64,000 nucleotides of DNA from Candidatus Thalassospirochaeta sargassi. GTDB taxonomy: Bacteria; Spirochaetota; Spirochaetia; UBA9216. Below are positions 9,042 to 17,240 of this stretch, one piece after another. Position 1 is the first letter of the stretch. The number at the start of each line of letters is the position of its first letter. Under the pieces are notes generated by a model that was not told the origin of the DNA, did not search any database, and saw only the letters and a list, made by a program, of their open reading frames with translations. The stretch spans positions 1 through 64,000 of the forward strand of contig JAQQAL010000014.1 of assembly GCA_028532855.1 (NCBI GenBank), written 5' to 3'. Made by a program: the position numbers and the translations under genes.

Positions 9042-9329
9042 ATGATCGTAGACATCAACGAACAGCTAACAATTAAATGCCTCTATAAGCAGCCTGGTGC
9101 AAGCCAGACTAAACCCGTCCCCCTGGCTGATTTCAAGGCTGAAACAGACCTTGATGATATCTTCTTCCTTAAAACCCTTCGCTCAATTGAGCAGAAAGAG
9201 CTGGTTACAATTGGCTTTCTGCAGCGCGGCTTTATTGTTAAGGTTAAAAACTGGTATGAAAAGTATCCTGATGTTCAAGATTTTCATATCAAGCTTACAA
9301 AATCAGGTATAAAGGTCTGTAATAACTAA
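9042..9329 (+). CDS. Small uncharacterised protein
   Basis: A 95-residue soluble protein between ugd and the Wzi gene, not assigned to a family. It has no signal peptide, membrane segment or cysteine cluster. The middle (DLDDIFFLKTLRSIEQKELVTIGF) looks helical. It starts 5 bases after the ugd stop without an evident ribosome site; TAAATA lies 6 bases before the ATG. The +1-shifted ORF at 9097-9312 is its shadow. Position suggests a cytosolic accessory role in polysaccharide production, but this is only context. Confidence 0.6.
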   Translation: MIVDINEQLTIKCLYKQPGASQTKPVPLADFKAETDLDDIFFLKTLRSIEQKELVTIGFLQRGFIVKVKNWYEKYPDVQDFHIKLTKSGIKVCNN

Positions 9330-9341
9330 CAGGATATTGAA

Positions 9342-10973
9342 ATGAAAAGAACGCTCCTACTGTTGCTGCTCGTTACAGCAATGCCCTTCTTGCTTTTTGC
9401 AGGAACTAACACATCTTTAAGCCTCGATTCCGGGGCTTACATATATCAGATATTAGACTATGCTGAACTTAAAGGTATAATACCTAAAATAAAGCAGGAA
9501 AAGCCCTATGTTAACTCTCTGGTATACAGTAATCTGCAGCTCATTCTTGAACAGGATGACAAGCTTACTGACAGCGAGCTTAAGATAATAAACAATTACC
9601 TTGATAACAATGAAATAGACGGCGGGTTTGCCTTTTCAGCTGTTGCTGAATCTGATAATAACCTTCTGCTCTCAGACCTGTCGCATCCCCACAGTATAAA
9701 CGGGCTCGGCCTTCAGGTTGAGGGTGATGTCTTTGATTTTCTCTCTCTTAATGTAGTATTCTCAATGCTTTTAGACCGTACAAACGAGGAAGCCTTTATT
9801 CCCTATAGTTTTTATAAAACCTGGGATCACCATCACATGGATCCTGAAACAAGGGTAGACAGCTCAACAGAAGAGTTTGCAATAAGCAATCGAAGCAGTG
9901 AAGAACTTGCGGCGGCTACTGAAGATGGTTCTGCATATGTGCGAATTGGGCGTTTTAACCGCAACTGGGGCCCAGGCGAGCATTCACTGCTTCTCTCCGA
10001 TACCGCGCGTCCCTTTATAGGTCTTGAAAGCGGTTTCCCATTAAGTGATCTGGCATACATCACTACTGTAACCGGTTCCCTCGGTTCAACGGTGGGGGCC
10101 GACACCTCCGAAGAGCAGAAGATGCTCTCAGCTCATCGATTAACAATCTACCCTGCAGACTGGCTCTCATTTGCTTTCTATGAGTCGGTAGTATTCGGCA
10201 AGAGGTTTGAGCTTGCATACATATCACCAATAAGCATATACATGGTCAGTCAGATGGGTACTGCAGGCGACCGTGACAACAGCACTATGGGGCTGGAGTT
10301 TGAGCTAAACCCGGTAAACTGGTTTAATGTCTATGGTGAGTTTTTCGTTGATGAGATAGAGCATGACAAGTTTGACCAGCTCTTTACCTATGTTAAAAAC
10401 ATCTTTGCTTATAAGGCAGGTGTAGAGGCCCCTGTTCCGGTTCTGCCCTTCGCTGTTGCCCGCTTTCAGTACACAAAGCTTGAGCCCTATGTATATACCC
10501 ATTATGCCGAAAGTCGTTACTATTTTGCGTACAATCAGGAAATAAACATCAATTACACAAACGACGGTGCCTGCATAGGCTACCCGCTGCAGCCCAACTC
10601 TGATCAGTTTCTTGTAAACTTTTCTTTCATTCCCGCCGCGGGCTTTGAGGTTGATGTAGATATTTCATATATCCGGCACGGGGATAATCCTGATGCGGAA
10701 GATGACGAATATCTTATAATGGGTGATATAGATGAAGACCTTGATTATTCCAATGTTGATGAATATCCCGAAAAAGACTTCTTAAACGACGGCATCTATG
10801 AGAAGATTCTAAGCTTTGCTGCCGATGTTTCTTATACTTTTAAGAAGGTTCCTGTCTCACTTAACCTCGGTTACGGGTTTGCGTGGTCAAGGAACTATAA
10901 CAACATTGAAGGTAATACAAACTTCAAGAATATAATAACCATCGGCGGCAGCTATAAGCAGCAGCTGTGGTAA
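9342..10973 (+). CDS. wzi: Capsule assembly Wzi family outer-membrane protein
   Basis: A 543-residue protein with a signal peptide (LLLLLLVTAMPFLLFA), then a helical stretch and a long series of amphipathic beta strands expected of an outer-membrane barrel. Wzi-like features include AYVRIGRFNRNWGPGEHSLLLSD and the later FYESVVFGKRFELAYISP. Wzi proteins anchor capsule to the cell surface. AGGATATTGAA precedes the ATG. It ends at 10973, directly abutting the stop codon of the convergent export gene. Together with ugd and the transferases it ties the AT-rich cluster to a capsule-like polymer. Confidence 0.82.
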   Translation: MKRTLLLLLLVTAMPFLLFAGTNTSLSLDSGAYIYQILDYAELKGIIPKIKQEKPYVNSLVYSNLQLILEQDDKLTDSELKIINNYLDNNEIDGGFAFSAVAESDNNLLLSDLSHPHSINGLGLQVEGDVFDFLSLNVVFSMLLDRTNEEAFIPYSFYKTWDHHHMDPETRVDSSTEEFAISNRSSEELAAATEDGSAYVRIGRFNRNWGPGEHSLLLSDTARPFIGLESGFPLSDLAYITTVTGSLGSTVGADTSEEQKMLSAHRLTIYPADWLSFAFYESVVFGKRFELAYISPISIYMVSQMGTAGDRDNSTMGLEFELNPVNWFNVYGEFFVDEIEHDKFDQLFTYVKNIFAYKAGVEAPVPVLPFAVARFQYTKLEPYVYTHYAESRYYFAYNQEININYTNDGACIGYPLQPNSDQFLVNFSFIPAAGFEVDVDISYIRHGDNPDAEDDEYLIMGDIDEDLDYSNVDEYPEKDFLNDGIYEKILSFAADVSYTFKKVPVSLNLGYGFAWSRNYNNIEGNTNFKNIITIGGSYKQQLW

Positions 10974-12452
10974 TTACTGTACAAGATTAATTACTGAAAT
11001 AACAACGGCTGAAATTGATGCTACTGCTGATATTAATGAGCTGTATTCATCCAGAACATATGTGAAATTGTTTGTTTCAGCTGTGATCGAATCTTCCTGT
11101 TCAATCTTTTCTTCAACACCCTTTCTTTTATTGTTTTTATCGGTAATTGATACAACCCCTCTGCTATTTTTAAATACATCAAATCCTCCCGCAAGATTAA
11201 TGTAATAATCATAACTCTTGTCAGGAACGTACGGGTATCTTCCTGGTTTTACAACCGCACCGTTAACTGTAACAAAAAGCTGTTTAAATGGAATAATCAG
11301 TCTGTCTTTCGAATGAAGTTCAATGTCATTTTCCAGTTTATACTCATATAAAATTTCAGCAATATTAATGCGGATGTTTTTATTTTCCTCTGCTGAATAA
11401 TAATAACTGTTTTCAAGGTCGGAAGATACGGTTAATAGTTCTTCGTTTTGCAGTAGCAGTGTTGAAAGCTTTGTTCCTGGGTTAAATTTTAACGCAATAG
11501 TGTTTGAAGAAGAAAGTTCCGTGTCGTCAAGTATATCCACAGCACCCTCTATGAAAAAAACCGGTATAAATATTTCTTTTGATCTTACAATCAGGTTGTC
11601 AAGATTGTTCAATTCAAAATTAAGGTTTTTTTCATAATTAAGATAGACCGACTCACTGCCAGATTCTGTACTGTTTGATATGGTTCTATGCAGAACCAGC
11701 TGGTCCGTGTAGGCCTCTTCTGTGAAATTATTTGCATAATATTCAACTAAATCTTCAAGAGTGTCTTCTTCTCTTAACTGATATTTTCCTCCCCGTTTAA
11801 CCTCACCGCTGATTGTTACCTGTCTGTCGAGTTGTGTAAACCTGATAACAGAACCCGGTTTAACAAAAGGGTTCTGCGTGAAATCACCGTCGTACCAGGC
11901 TTTATACAAATCGTAATTAGCACTACTGCCGTCCATGTGAGTAACATAAATATCTCTCTCTGACGTATAGGCTGTTTTGTTTTCCTCTAATATGTCTGCA
12001 AGCCGGGTAAGTCCCCAGGCCTTTACCATTCGGGCTTTATCAATTTCACCGGTAAGTAGAACCTCAAAAACTCCAGTGCTTATTATTGTTACATCAGGGT
12101 AGCTGTCGGGATAGGCTCTACTTATCTTGTTTCTTATGCGTTCCCGCAGCTCTGTAAAGGTGTTTTTCTCTCCACTGATGCCGCCGAAAAAGCCGAGATT
12201 AATGGAATAATCGCTTGTCACCATACAGTTGAACTGAACGGCTTCCCCTGCTTGAATATAGCTTACTTGATAGACATCTCCCGGTGTTACCGGATAGGCG
12301 CTGTTTGTCATTGCAAGTAACGCCCGTTGATCAATTTCCTTTACTTCAACTGCTTTATTCTCAACCTGTTTGGTATCGGTTTCCTGGGCTGTTAAAGGTA
12401 TGGTAATAAGGCTTATTATTGCTATTATAAGAAGATATCTTTTCATTTTCAT
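10974..12452 (-). CDS. SLBB-domain polysaccharide export protein
   Basis: A 492-residue Wza/outer-membrane export-like protein. The start used is the ATG before KMKRYLLIIAIISLITIPLTAQ, a clear signal peptide. The ORF track's longer start at 12698 would place about 80 residues antisense to the PilZ gene. The Poly_export region follows (TPGDVYQVSYIQAGEAVQF), then SLBB repeats (VTISGEVKRGGKYQL; VTVNGAVVKPGRYPYV) and a hydrophobic C-terminal helix. No Shine-Dalgarno is visible, but TATACT lies 7 bases before the ATG with TTGATT 16 bp further up. A 9-bp-arm dyad sits just beyond that -35. It is convergent with wzi, so the two export parts are transcribed separately. Confidence 0.82.
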   Translation of the reverse strand: MKMKRYLLIIAIISLITIPLTAQETDTKQVENKAVEVKEIDQRALLAMTNSAYPVTPGDVYQVSYIQAGEAVQFNCMVTSDYSINLGFFGGISGEKNTFTELRERIRNKISRAYPDSYPDVTIISTGVFEVLLTGEIDKARMVKAWGLTRLADILEENKTAYTSERDIYVTHMDGSSANYDLYKAWYDGDFTQNPFVKPGSVIRFTQLDRQVTISGEVKRGGKYQLREEDTLEDLVEYYANNFTEEAYTDQLVLHRTISNSTESGSESVYLNYEKNLNFELNNLDNLIVRSKEIFIPVFFIEGAVDILDDTELSSSNTIALKFNPGTKLSTLLLQNEELLTVSSDLENSYYYSAEENKNIRINIAEILYEYKLENDIELHSKDRLIIPFKQLFVTVNGAVVKPGRYPYVPDKSYDYYINLAGGFDVFKNSRGVVSITDKNNKRKGVEEKIEQEDSITAETNNFTYVLDEYSSLISAVASISAVVISVINLVQ

Positions 12453-12459
12453 GATAGTA

Positions 12460-12487
12460 AGTATATATTTTCTGAGAATATAATCAA
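12460..12487 (-). promoter_or_regulatory. Predicted promoter of the SLBB export gene, near-leaderless
   Basis: On the minus strand TTGATT (12487-12482), a 16-bp spacer and TATACT (12465-12460), then 7 bases to the ATG at 12452. With a start point about 7 bases after the -10, transcription would begin at the initiation codon. There is no Shine-Dalgarno. Confidence 0.45.
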
Positions 12488-12488
12488 G

Positions 12489-12511
12489 TTTCTGAATGTA
12501 AAATTCAGAAA
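12489..12511. promoter_or_regulatory. Perfect 9-bp dyad TTTCTGAAT-N5-ATTCAGAAA
   Basis: A 23-bp perfect inverted repeat in the 91-base gap between the divergent SLBB export and PilZ genes. It ends two bases before the predicted -35 of the export gene, a typical place for an activator. It is too AT-rich and lacks the T-run of a terminator. The binding protein is unknown. Confidence 0.5.
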
Positions 12512-12543
12512 TATAGGTTATTATTAAAAGTAGAGGATATGGT

Positions 12544-13701
12544 ATGAAAAGTTTTAGGCGACCGGTAAGTATTCTTGTTTTTTCTATTATCATGCTTCTT
12601 GCTCCGATACTCACTGTACTTGCCAATGCTGTAATTAACATTCTGCCGCTATGGGGGCCCGGGAATATTTTTTCCAGGATGCTCTGGTCGGATATCATTA
12701 TTCTGTTAGTTTATCCGATTGCTGCAGTATCGATTTATTCCGTTACAAAGGCGGGCTGGTGGGTGTTTATTGCTTCAGCGGCCGGAATCTTTGTATATAA
12801 TATTGCGGCATATGTAAACAATCCGATGATCTCAATTATTGGCGTGATCATGTTCAATCTGCTGCTGTTCTTTTCTGCGGGGTTCTTTTTCAGAAAACAT
12901 ACTATTGCGCCTTATTTCAACCCAAGGCTCAGGTGGTGGGAGCAGGCCTGCCGTTATGATATAGATTTGGGCGTCGCGCTTGAGTACAGTGATTCCTATG
13001 AACTCGGATATCTTGAAGATATCTCAATGGGCGGATGTTTTATCCGCATTTCAGAGAAGGTTGAGGTCGGTGTTATATACCCGCTGACCCTGTCGCTGGG
13101 AACTGAAATGTCCGTTTCGGTACGTGGCAGAATTATGCGGACAGTAACCGATGACTGTAGTCTTCCCGGATACGGTGTGATGTTTTCCAGCCTTACCGAA
13201 ACTGAAAAATCCGGGCTGTCAAAGATGATGGCCGGTTTGTATAAACTTGGGATCGGTGAAGCTCCAGGAGCCGGAGTTGGTTCCGAGCAGCGTGAATTTG
13301 ATAGATATTCGGTAAACATCAGTATCTCTTTCAGATACGAAGGCGAGATTCTTCCTGCGCGGCTGATTAATCTTTCAAGTACCGGCGCCTGCCTTGAGAC
13401 CATGATGGATATGGAAATGGGAGAGTTCTGCGGGTTTTACTGCACCCTTGGATATAATTCGGCTGATGTTGATGGTGTTATCAAGTGGAAAAAGAAGCTT
13501 GAGCATCATAAACACTACGGAATTGCATTCATCAATCAGTCAAAGAAGCAGAGAGCCGATATTTCACAGATACTGGGCACAATTAAAGCACTCGGAGGCA
13601 GAGAGCGTAGCAGGGATAAAGAGGAATATGAGAAGCTGATTGAGCGGACTCTTCCGTTAACACCCTACCGAATGTTTCACCGATCTGGTCAGGATCAGTA
13701 A
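12544..13701 (+). CDS. Membrane protein with two PilZ domains
   Basis: A 385-residue protein. About four N-terminal membrane segments (residues 1-120) are followed by two cytoplasmic PilZ domains. The second (from about residue 250) has the full c-di-GMP signature: RxxxR (REFDR) and the NxSxxG box (NLSSTG). The first (from about 135) keeps DxSxxG (DISMGG) but shows only CRYDID in place of RxxxR, so it may bind nucleotide poorly. AGAGGA precedes the ATG. It is divergent from the polysaccharide export gene, so c-di-GMP control of the envelope is plausible. Its 3' end overlaps era by 7 bases, convergently. Confidence 0.82.
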   Translation: MKSFRRPVSILVFSIIMLLAPILTVLANAVINILPLWGPGNIFSRMLWSDIIILLVYPIAAVSIYSVTKAGWWVFIASAAGIFVYNIAAYVNNPMISIIGVIMFNLLLFFSAGFFFRKHTIAPYFNPRLRWWEQACRYDIDLGVALEYSDSYELGYLEDISMGGCFIRISEKVEVGVIYPLTLSLGTEMSVSVRGRIMRTVTDDCSLPGYGVMFSSLTETEKSGLSKMMAGLYKLGIGEAPGAGVGSEQREFDRYSVNISISFRYEGEILPARLINLSSTGACLETMMDMEMGEFCGFYCTLGYNSADVDGVIKWKKKLEHHKHYGIAFINQSKKQRADISQILGTIKALGGRERSRDKEEYEKLIERTLPLTPYRMFHRSGQDQ

Positions 13702-14594
13702 AGCATCTTCTTGAGTATTCCGTCGTTTCGTCGCCATTTGGGGTTTACTTTAACCCGGAGATCAAGATGTACATTATATGGAAATATTCCGTTCAGTTCC
13801 TTCTGGGCTTCTGAGCGGATTTTTTTTATGTTTTCACCGCCGCGGCCAACAAGAATCCCCTTCTGGCTGTCGCGTTCCGCAACTAGGAAGGCTCTGACCC
13901 AGAGTTTTTTTATTTCCCCGGATTCTTTATACTTCATTTCCATGTCGGCAATCTCTACATAGATTGAATGCGGCAGTTCCTGTCTGGAAAGGTTGATAGC
14001 TTTTTCCCGGACAATTTCCATGACACGGAACTCCGGCTGCTGATCGGTGTAGTAGTCTTCCGGGTACATGGGGTCGCCTTCGGGCGCAATTTCAAACAGC
14101 CGTTTAAGAATAGTATCAAGCCCCTTTCCTGTTACCGCTGATACGGGGAAAACAGAGCCTGAATCCATAATTTCCGCAGCACCTTCCTTTATAAACTCGG
14201 CTGCAGCTGCTGGATTGCTTTCATGCAAGTCGGTTTTGTTCATTAAAATGAGGGTCTTACTGTAGTGGGGTTTAAGAAGTTCAAGTATTTCTCCCTCTTC
14301 TTTGCCCGGCGGCCGTGTTGTGTCTATCATATACAGGATAATATCTGATTCTTCGAGGGCCGAGCCTGCAAGATCTTTCAGGTAGACATTGAATTTCTTT
14401 TCCGAGTTGTGGTATCCCGGGGTATCAATGAAGATCAGCTGACCCTCATCTCTGGTTATTATGCCCCTGATCTTGTTTCTTGTGGTTTGAGGCACCGGTG
14501 AAACGATTGACACTTTCTCACCGCAGATTGTATTCAGGAATGTGGATTTTCCGGCTGACGGCCGTCCGATTATCGATATAAAAGCTGACTTCAT
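13695..14594 (-). CDS. era: GTPase Era
   Basis: A 299-residue essential GTPase that binds 16S rRNA in 30S assembly. G1 is GRPSAGKS (residues 10-17), G3 is DTPG, G4 is NKTD, and the C-terminal KH domain has GRGGENIKKI. Length is usual. There is no Shine-Dalgarno; TACAAT lies exactly 6 bases before the ATG, so the message is probably leaderless. The gene is divergent from clpP. Confidence 0.97.
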   Translation of the reverse strand: MKSAFISIIGRPSAGKSTFLNTICGEKVSIVSPVPQTTRNKIRGIITRDEGQLIFIDTPGYHNSEKKFNVYLKDLAGSALEESDIILYMIDTTRPPGKEEGEILELLKPHYSKTLILMNKTDLHESNPAAAAEFIKEGAAEIMDSGSVFPVSAVTGKGLDTILKRLFEIAPEGDPMYPEDYYTDQQPEFRVMEIVREKAINLSRQELPHSIYVEIADMEMKYKESGEIKKLWVRAFLVAERDSQKGILVGRGGENIKKIRSEAQKELNGIFPYNVHLDLRVKVNPKWRRNDGILKKMLY

Positions 14595-14600
14595 TTACTT

Positions 14601-14628
14601 ATTGTAGTAAATTATGTATATTTGACAA
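14601..14628 (-). promoter_or_regulatory. Predicted leaderless promoter of era
   Basis: On the minus strand TTGTCA (14628-14623), a 16-bp spacer and TACAAT (14606-14601), then AAGTAA and the ATG at 14594. The expected start point coincides with the A of ATG. Confidence 0.55.
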
Positions 14629-14671
14629 TAGTAAAATCAATATGATTTGGAAATTCAGGAGATTTTAATCA

Positions 14672-15253
14672 ATGAGTGATAAAGAAAAAGAGAAAGGCAA
14701 AGATCCCGAACAGGAAGCTGCCGCAGAAAGAATGCTGAAAACAAGGACTATTCTACTTTCAGGTGAAGTTAATAAAGAGCTTGCCGAGAAGGTTGTGAAG
14801 CAGCTGCTGCTTCTGGAGGCGGATTCTGATGAGCCTATCAAGGTTTTTATTGATTCCCCGGGCGGAGATGTAGATGCCGGTTTTGCCATTTTTGATATGA
14901 TAAGATTCGTAAAACCGGAAGTATATACAGTGGGTATGGGTCTTGTAGCAAGTGCCGGTGCGCTTATTCTGCTTGCAGCCCCCAAAGAGAGACGAATTGG
15001 TTTACCCAATTCGCATTACCTTATTCATCAGCCTCTTTCCGGCATGCGCGGTGTCGCAACCGAGATAGAGATTCATGCGAAAGAGCTGGAAAAAACCAGG
15101 GTGAAGCTTAATAATCTTATTGCCGAAGAAACCGGACAGACCCTTGAGCGTGTTGAAAAAGACACCGACCGTGATTACTGGATGAACGCTGAAGAAGCAA
15201 CCGAATACGGTCTTCTTTCAAAGATAATTACCGGGAGAAGTGAACTGGCATAG
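14672..15253 (+). CDS. clpP: ATP-dependent Clp protease proteolytic subunit
   Basis: A 193-residue serine protease that degrades unfolded substrates delivered by ClpX/ClpA. The triad is visible: Ser94 in GLVASAGALI, His119 in LIHQP and Asp168 in DTDRDYW. The segment before the serine is more divergent than the usual GQAASMGA, and the N-terminus is charged (SDKEKEKGKDPEQEA), which suggests a paralogue rather than the main ClpP. CAGGAGA precedes the ATG. A strong terminator follows. No Clp ATPase gene is adjacent. Confidence 0.93.
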   Translation: MSDKEKEKGKDPEQEAAAERMLKTRTILLSGEVNKELAEKVVKQLLLLEADSDEPIKVFIDSPGGDVDAGFAIFDMIRFVKPEVYTVGMGLVASAGALILLAAPKERRIGLPNSHYLIHQPLSGMRGVATEIEIHAKELEKTRVKLNNLIAEETGQTLERVEKDTDRDYWMNAEEATEYGLLSKIITGRSELA

Positions 15254-15274
15254 GCTGTTCCGCTAAAGAAATGA

Positions 15275-15316
15275 AAGCCGCAAAGCAGGGCTGTTCCCGC
15301 TATGCGGCTTTTTTTA
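15275..15316 (+). terminator. Rho-independent terminator of clpP
   Basis: AGCCGCA (15276-15282) pairs with TGCGGCT (15303-15309), enclosing a second stem (AGCaGGG/CCCGCT), and a run of seven T follows. Confidence 0.85.
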
Positions 15317-15358
15317 TTCTTGATTATCAATTTTTAAAGCAGTAAAAAAAATTCCGGT

Positions 15359-15364
15359 TATATA
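15359..15364 (+). promoter_or_regulatory. -10-like TATATA six bases before the ATG
   Basis: TATATA lies 6 bases before the ATG of the lipoprotein gene at 15371, which lacks a Shine-Dalgarno. No good -35 is visible at 16-18 bp, so this is a weak member of the leaderless-promoter set. Confidence 0.25.
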
Positions 15365-15370
15365 AATAGT

Positions 15371-16354
15371 ATGAGACGGATACTGATTATAATAATTATT
15401 TCAGCGACTCTGGTCTCCGGATGCGGCAGCGGAGAAACCGACGGTCATTTGATAATTATGTCATGGAATGTTCAGAACCTGTTTGACGATGTTGACAACG
15501 GAACCGAATATCGTGAATTTGATCCGGGGCAGGGGGTGTGGAATTACGACAGGTTTCACCGGAAGGCCCTGGCGCTTGCCGACGTAATCACCGCGGCAGT
15601 TCCGGGTGGTCCTGATATTGTGATTCTGCAGGAGGTCGAGAATGAGAATGCCCTGACTCATCTTAATGAGTACTGCCTTAAGTCATCCGGCTATCAGCAC
15701 AGCATCTTTTTCCCTACTGAAAATTCAGCTGTGGGAACTGCCGTACTGAGCAGGTGCGTGATCAATTCAGCCAATTCACATGCTGTGAACGCCAGCGGGA
15801 TTGTAAAAGGTCGCAATATTTCGGTTGTTCAGCTCAGTCTCCCTGAAAGCGGCGAAGAGCTGAGCATATTTATCAATCACTGGAAATCGAAGCTCGGCGG
15901 GGCGGAGGAGACTGAGCCTTACCGCATTGCTGCTGCCGAACTTCTGGCTGGACTAATGGCTGAAGAGTCGGGTGATTCGGGTTTTGTACTTGCCGCCGGT
16001 GATTTCAATGAATCGCACAATGAATCCTTAAGAGTAGATGGCGCATACCCTACAGCATTGGCAGATGGATTCCTTTGTGCTGAGGGAGCTCCTGAATTAT
16101 ATAACCCCTGGACTGATGCAGGTGTGCCGGGCAGCTACTACTATGACGGAACTTGGCAAACAATAGACCAGTTTTTCCTGTCGTTTGATTTTTTTGAAGG
16201 CGGTGGCTGGGAGTATGATGGGTTTGAAACAGCAGTTCTGGGGTTTAACTCAACAGACGGAGGCTTTCCGCTGGGGTGGCAGTCGTCATCTGGAACCGGC
16301 TGCTCTGATCATTTCCCGATTCTGCTTAAACTGAAACTTTCAGAGCAGCTTTGA
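15371..16354 (+). CDS. Endonuclease/exonuclease/phosphatase-family lipoprotein
   Basis: A 327-residue exported lipoprotein: signal helix and lipobox LVSGC at about residue 18. The EEP fold motifs follow: SWNVQNLFDD, ILQEVEN, VFINHWKSKLGG-like FINHWKSK, AAGDFNE and CSDHFPI. The metal-binding Glu, Asn/Asp and His are all present. Homologues cleave nucleic acids or phosphodiesters; substrate here is unknown, but location outside the inner membrane suggests scavenging. It has no ribosome site. It converges on rex with a 6-base gap. Confidence 0.85.
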   Translation: MRRILIIIIISATLVSGCGSGETDGHLIIMSWNVQNLFDDVDNGTEYREFDPGQGVWNYDRFHRKALALADVITAAVPGGPDIVILQEVENENALTHLNEYCLKSSGYQHSIFFPTENSAVGTAVLSRCVINSANSHAVNASGIVKGRNISVVQLSLPESGEELSIFINHWKSKLGGAEETEPYRIAAAELLAGLMAEESGDSGFVLAAGDFNESHNESLRVDGAYPTALADGFLCAEGAPELYNPWTDAGVPGSYYYDGTWQTIDQFFLSFDFFEGGGWEYDGFETAVLGFNSTDGGFPLGWQSSSGTGCSDHFPILLKLKLSEQL

Positions 16355-16360
16355 CAGCTA

Positions 16361-17023
16361 TTATTCCGCCTTTTCCGGTTCCATCTCATTAGCTACATTG
16401 ACCTGATAGAACAGGTGTTCAAGCTCAAGGCAGATGTTTATATTATGAATGGTGCAGGGTTGTTCTTCGTTGTCTATTTCACCACGGTTATTTATGCGCA
16501 GTTCAATGGTTGCAAAATTAAGAACGCCCCTGATGCCGGACTCTATCATCATATCCAGTGTGGCGGCGGCTTCACTGTCCGGGACGGCTATAATACCCAC
16601 CTTTGTACCGTTTTTCTCGACAAAGTCCTTCATTTCTTTAATATGGTAGATGGGTACTCCTGATGTTTTTGAGACATTCTCGGGGGAAACGTCGAAACCG
16701 GCAATTATCTTTATGCCCTCGTTGCGAAACTCCTCATACTGCATCAGCGCAGTTCCTATGCGCCCACAGCCGACAACTATTACCTCCTGGGGTTTGTCAC
16801 GGCCAAGAACAATATCGAGTTTCTCAATCAACATATCGATATCATACCCTCCCCGCTTATTCCCTGAAAGGCTCAGTACCGAAAAGTCTTTTCTGACCAG
16901 AGACGGGGCAACGCCTATAGCGTCGCCGAGGTTATTGGAGAAAACGCGTTCGAGTCCCAGCGCTTTCAGTTTGAACAGTAGTCTTTTGTATTTTGATAGT
17001 CTGAGTATTAGTTCTTTATTCAT
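16361..17023 (-). CDS. rex: Redox-sensing transcriptional repressor Rex
   Basis: A 220-residue NADH/NAD+-sensing repressor of fermentation and hydrogenase genes. An N-terminal winged helix (GVAPSLVRKDFSVLS) is followed by the NAD-binding Rossmann motif VVGCGRIGTALMQY and the C-terminal swapped helix. The ATG at 17023 (MNKELILRL) is preferred over the ORF-track start at 17056, because the latter lies inside the Rex operator and lacks a ribosome site, whereas CGGAGA precedes 17023. It is divergent from the hydrogenase operon. A Rex box just downstream of its own predicted start point implies autorepression. Confidence 0.93.
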   Translation of the reverse strand: MNKELILRLSKYKRLLFKLKALGLERVFSNNLGDAIGVAPSLVRKDFSVLSLSGNKRGGYDIDMLIEKLDIVLGRDKPQEVIVVGCGRIGTALMQYEEFRNEGIKIIAGFDVSPENVSKTSGVPIYHIKEMKDFVEKNGTKVGIIAVPDSEAAATLDMMIESGIRGVLNFATIELRINNRGEIDNEEQPCTIHNINICLELEHLFYQVNVANEMEPEKAE

Positions 17024-17044
17024 TTGCTTGTTTTTCTCCGTTTG

Positions 17045-17062
17045 TTGTGAATTCATTCACAA
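17045..17062. promoter_or_regulatory. Rex operator
   Basis: TTGTGAATTCATTCACAA, a perfect match to the Rex consensus TTGTGAA-N4-TTCACAA (7-bp arms). It lies directly downstream of the predicted rex start point, so Rex bound here would block its own transcription. Confidence 0.9.
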
Positions 17063-17072
17063 TATAACAGGT

Positions 17073-17101
17073 ATTATATAGTTTTATTTTACTATAAGCA
17101 A
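17073..17101 (-). promoter_or_regulatory. rex promoter
   Basis: On the minus strand TTGCTT (17101-17096), a 17-bp spacer and a perfect TATAAT (17078-17073). The predicted start point, near 17066, is just upstream of the Rex operator. Confidence 0.75.
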
Positions 17102-17162
17102 TATTTTTTTTAAAAAATAACTATTAAAAGTCAACAATCTATTAGTATTTTATTTATATGTA

Positions 17163-17190
17163 TTGACATTTTACATAATCTAATTATCCT
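17163..17190 (+). promoter_or_regulatory. Predicted promoter of the hydrogenase operon
   Basis: A consensus TTGACA (17163-17168) is followed at 16 bp by TATCCT (17185-17190), in an AT-rich stretch 50 bases before hndA. No Rex box overlaps it; the nearest is about 100 bp upstream. Confidence 0.55.
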
Positions 17191-17240
17191 GATTGTCAAA
17201 GGTAAAAAATCCAAATTCACAGAATAAAAAAGGAGGGCAT

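Noticed and set aside
9097-9312. 71-residue ORF in the +1 frame
   Set aside because: It lies within the 95-residue gene after ugd, and the composition reads like a frame-shifted shadow.
12453-12698. N-terminal extension of the SLBB export ORF
   Set aside because: It would precede a clear signal peptide and run antisense through the start of the PilZ gene.
17191-17224. Second Rex box near hndA (TTGTCAA and TTCACA half-sites)
   Set aside because: Half-sites are too far apart and imperfect compared with the 4-base spacing of a real Rex operator.
17193-17240. Longer start of hndA at TTG 17193
   Set aside because: No ribosome site, it sits at the predicted transcription start, and AGGAGG precedes the ATG at 17241.
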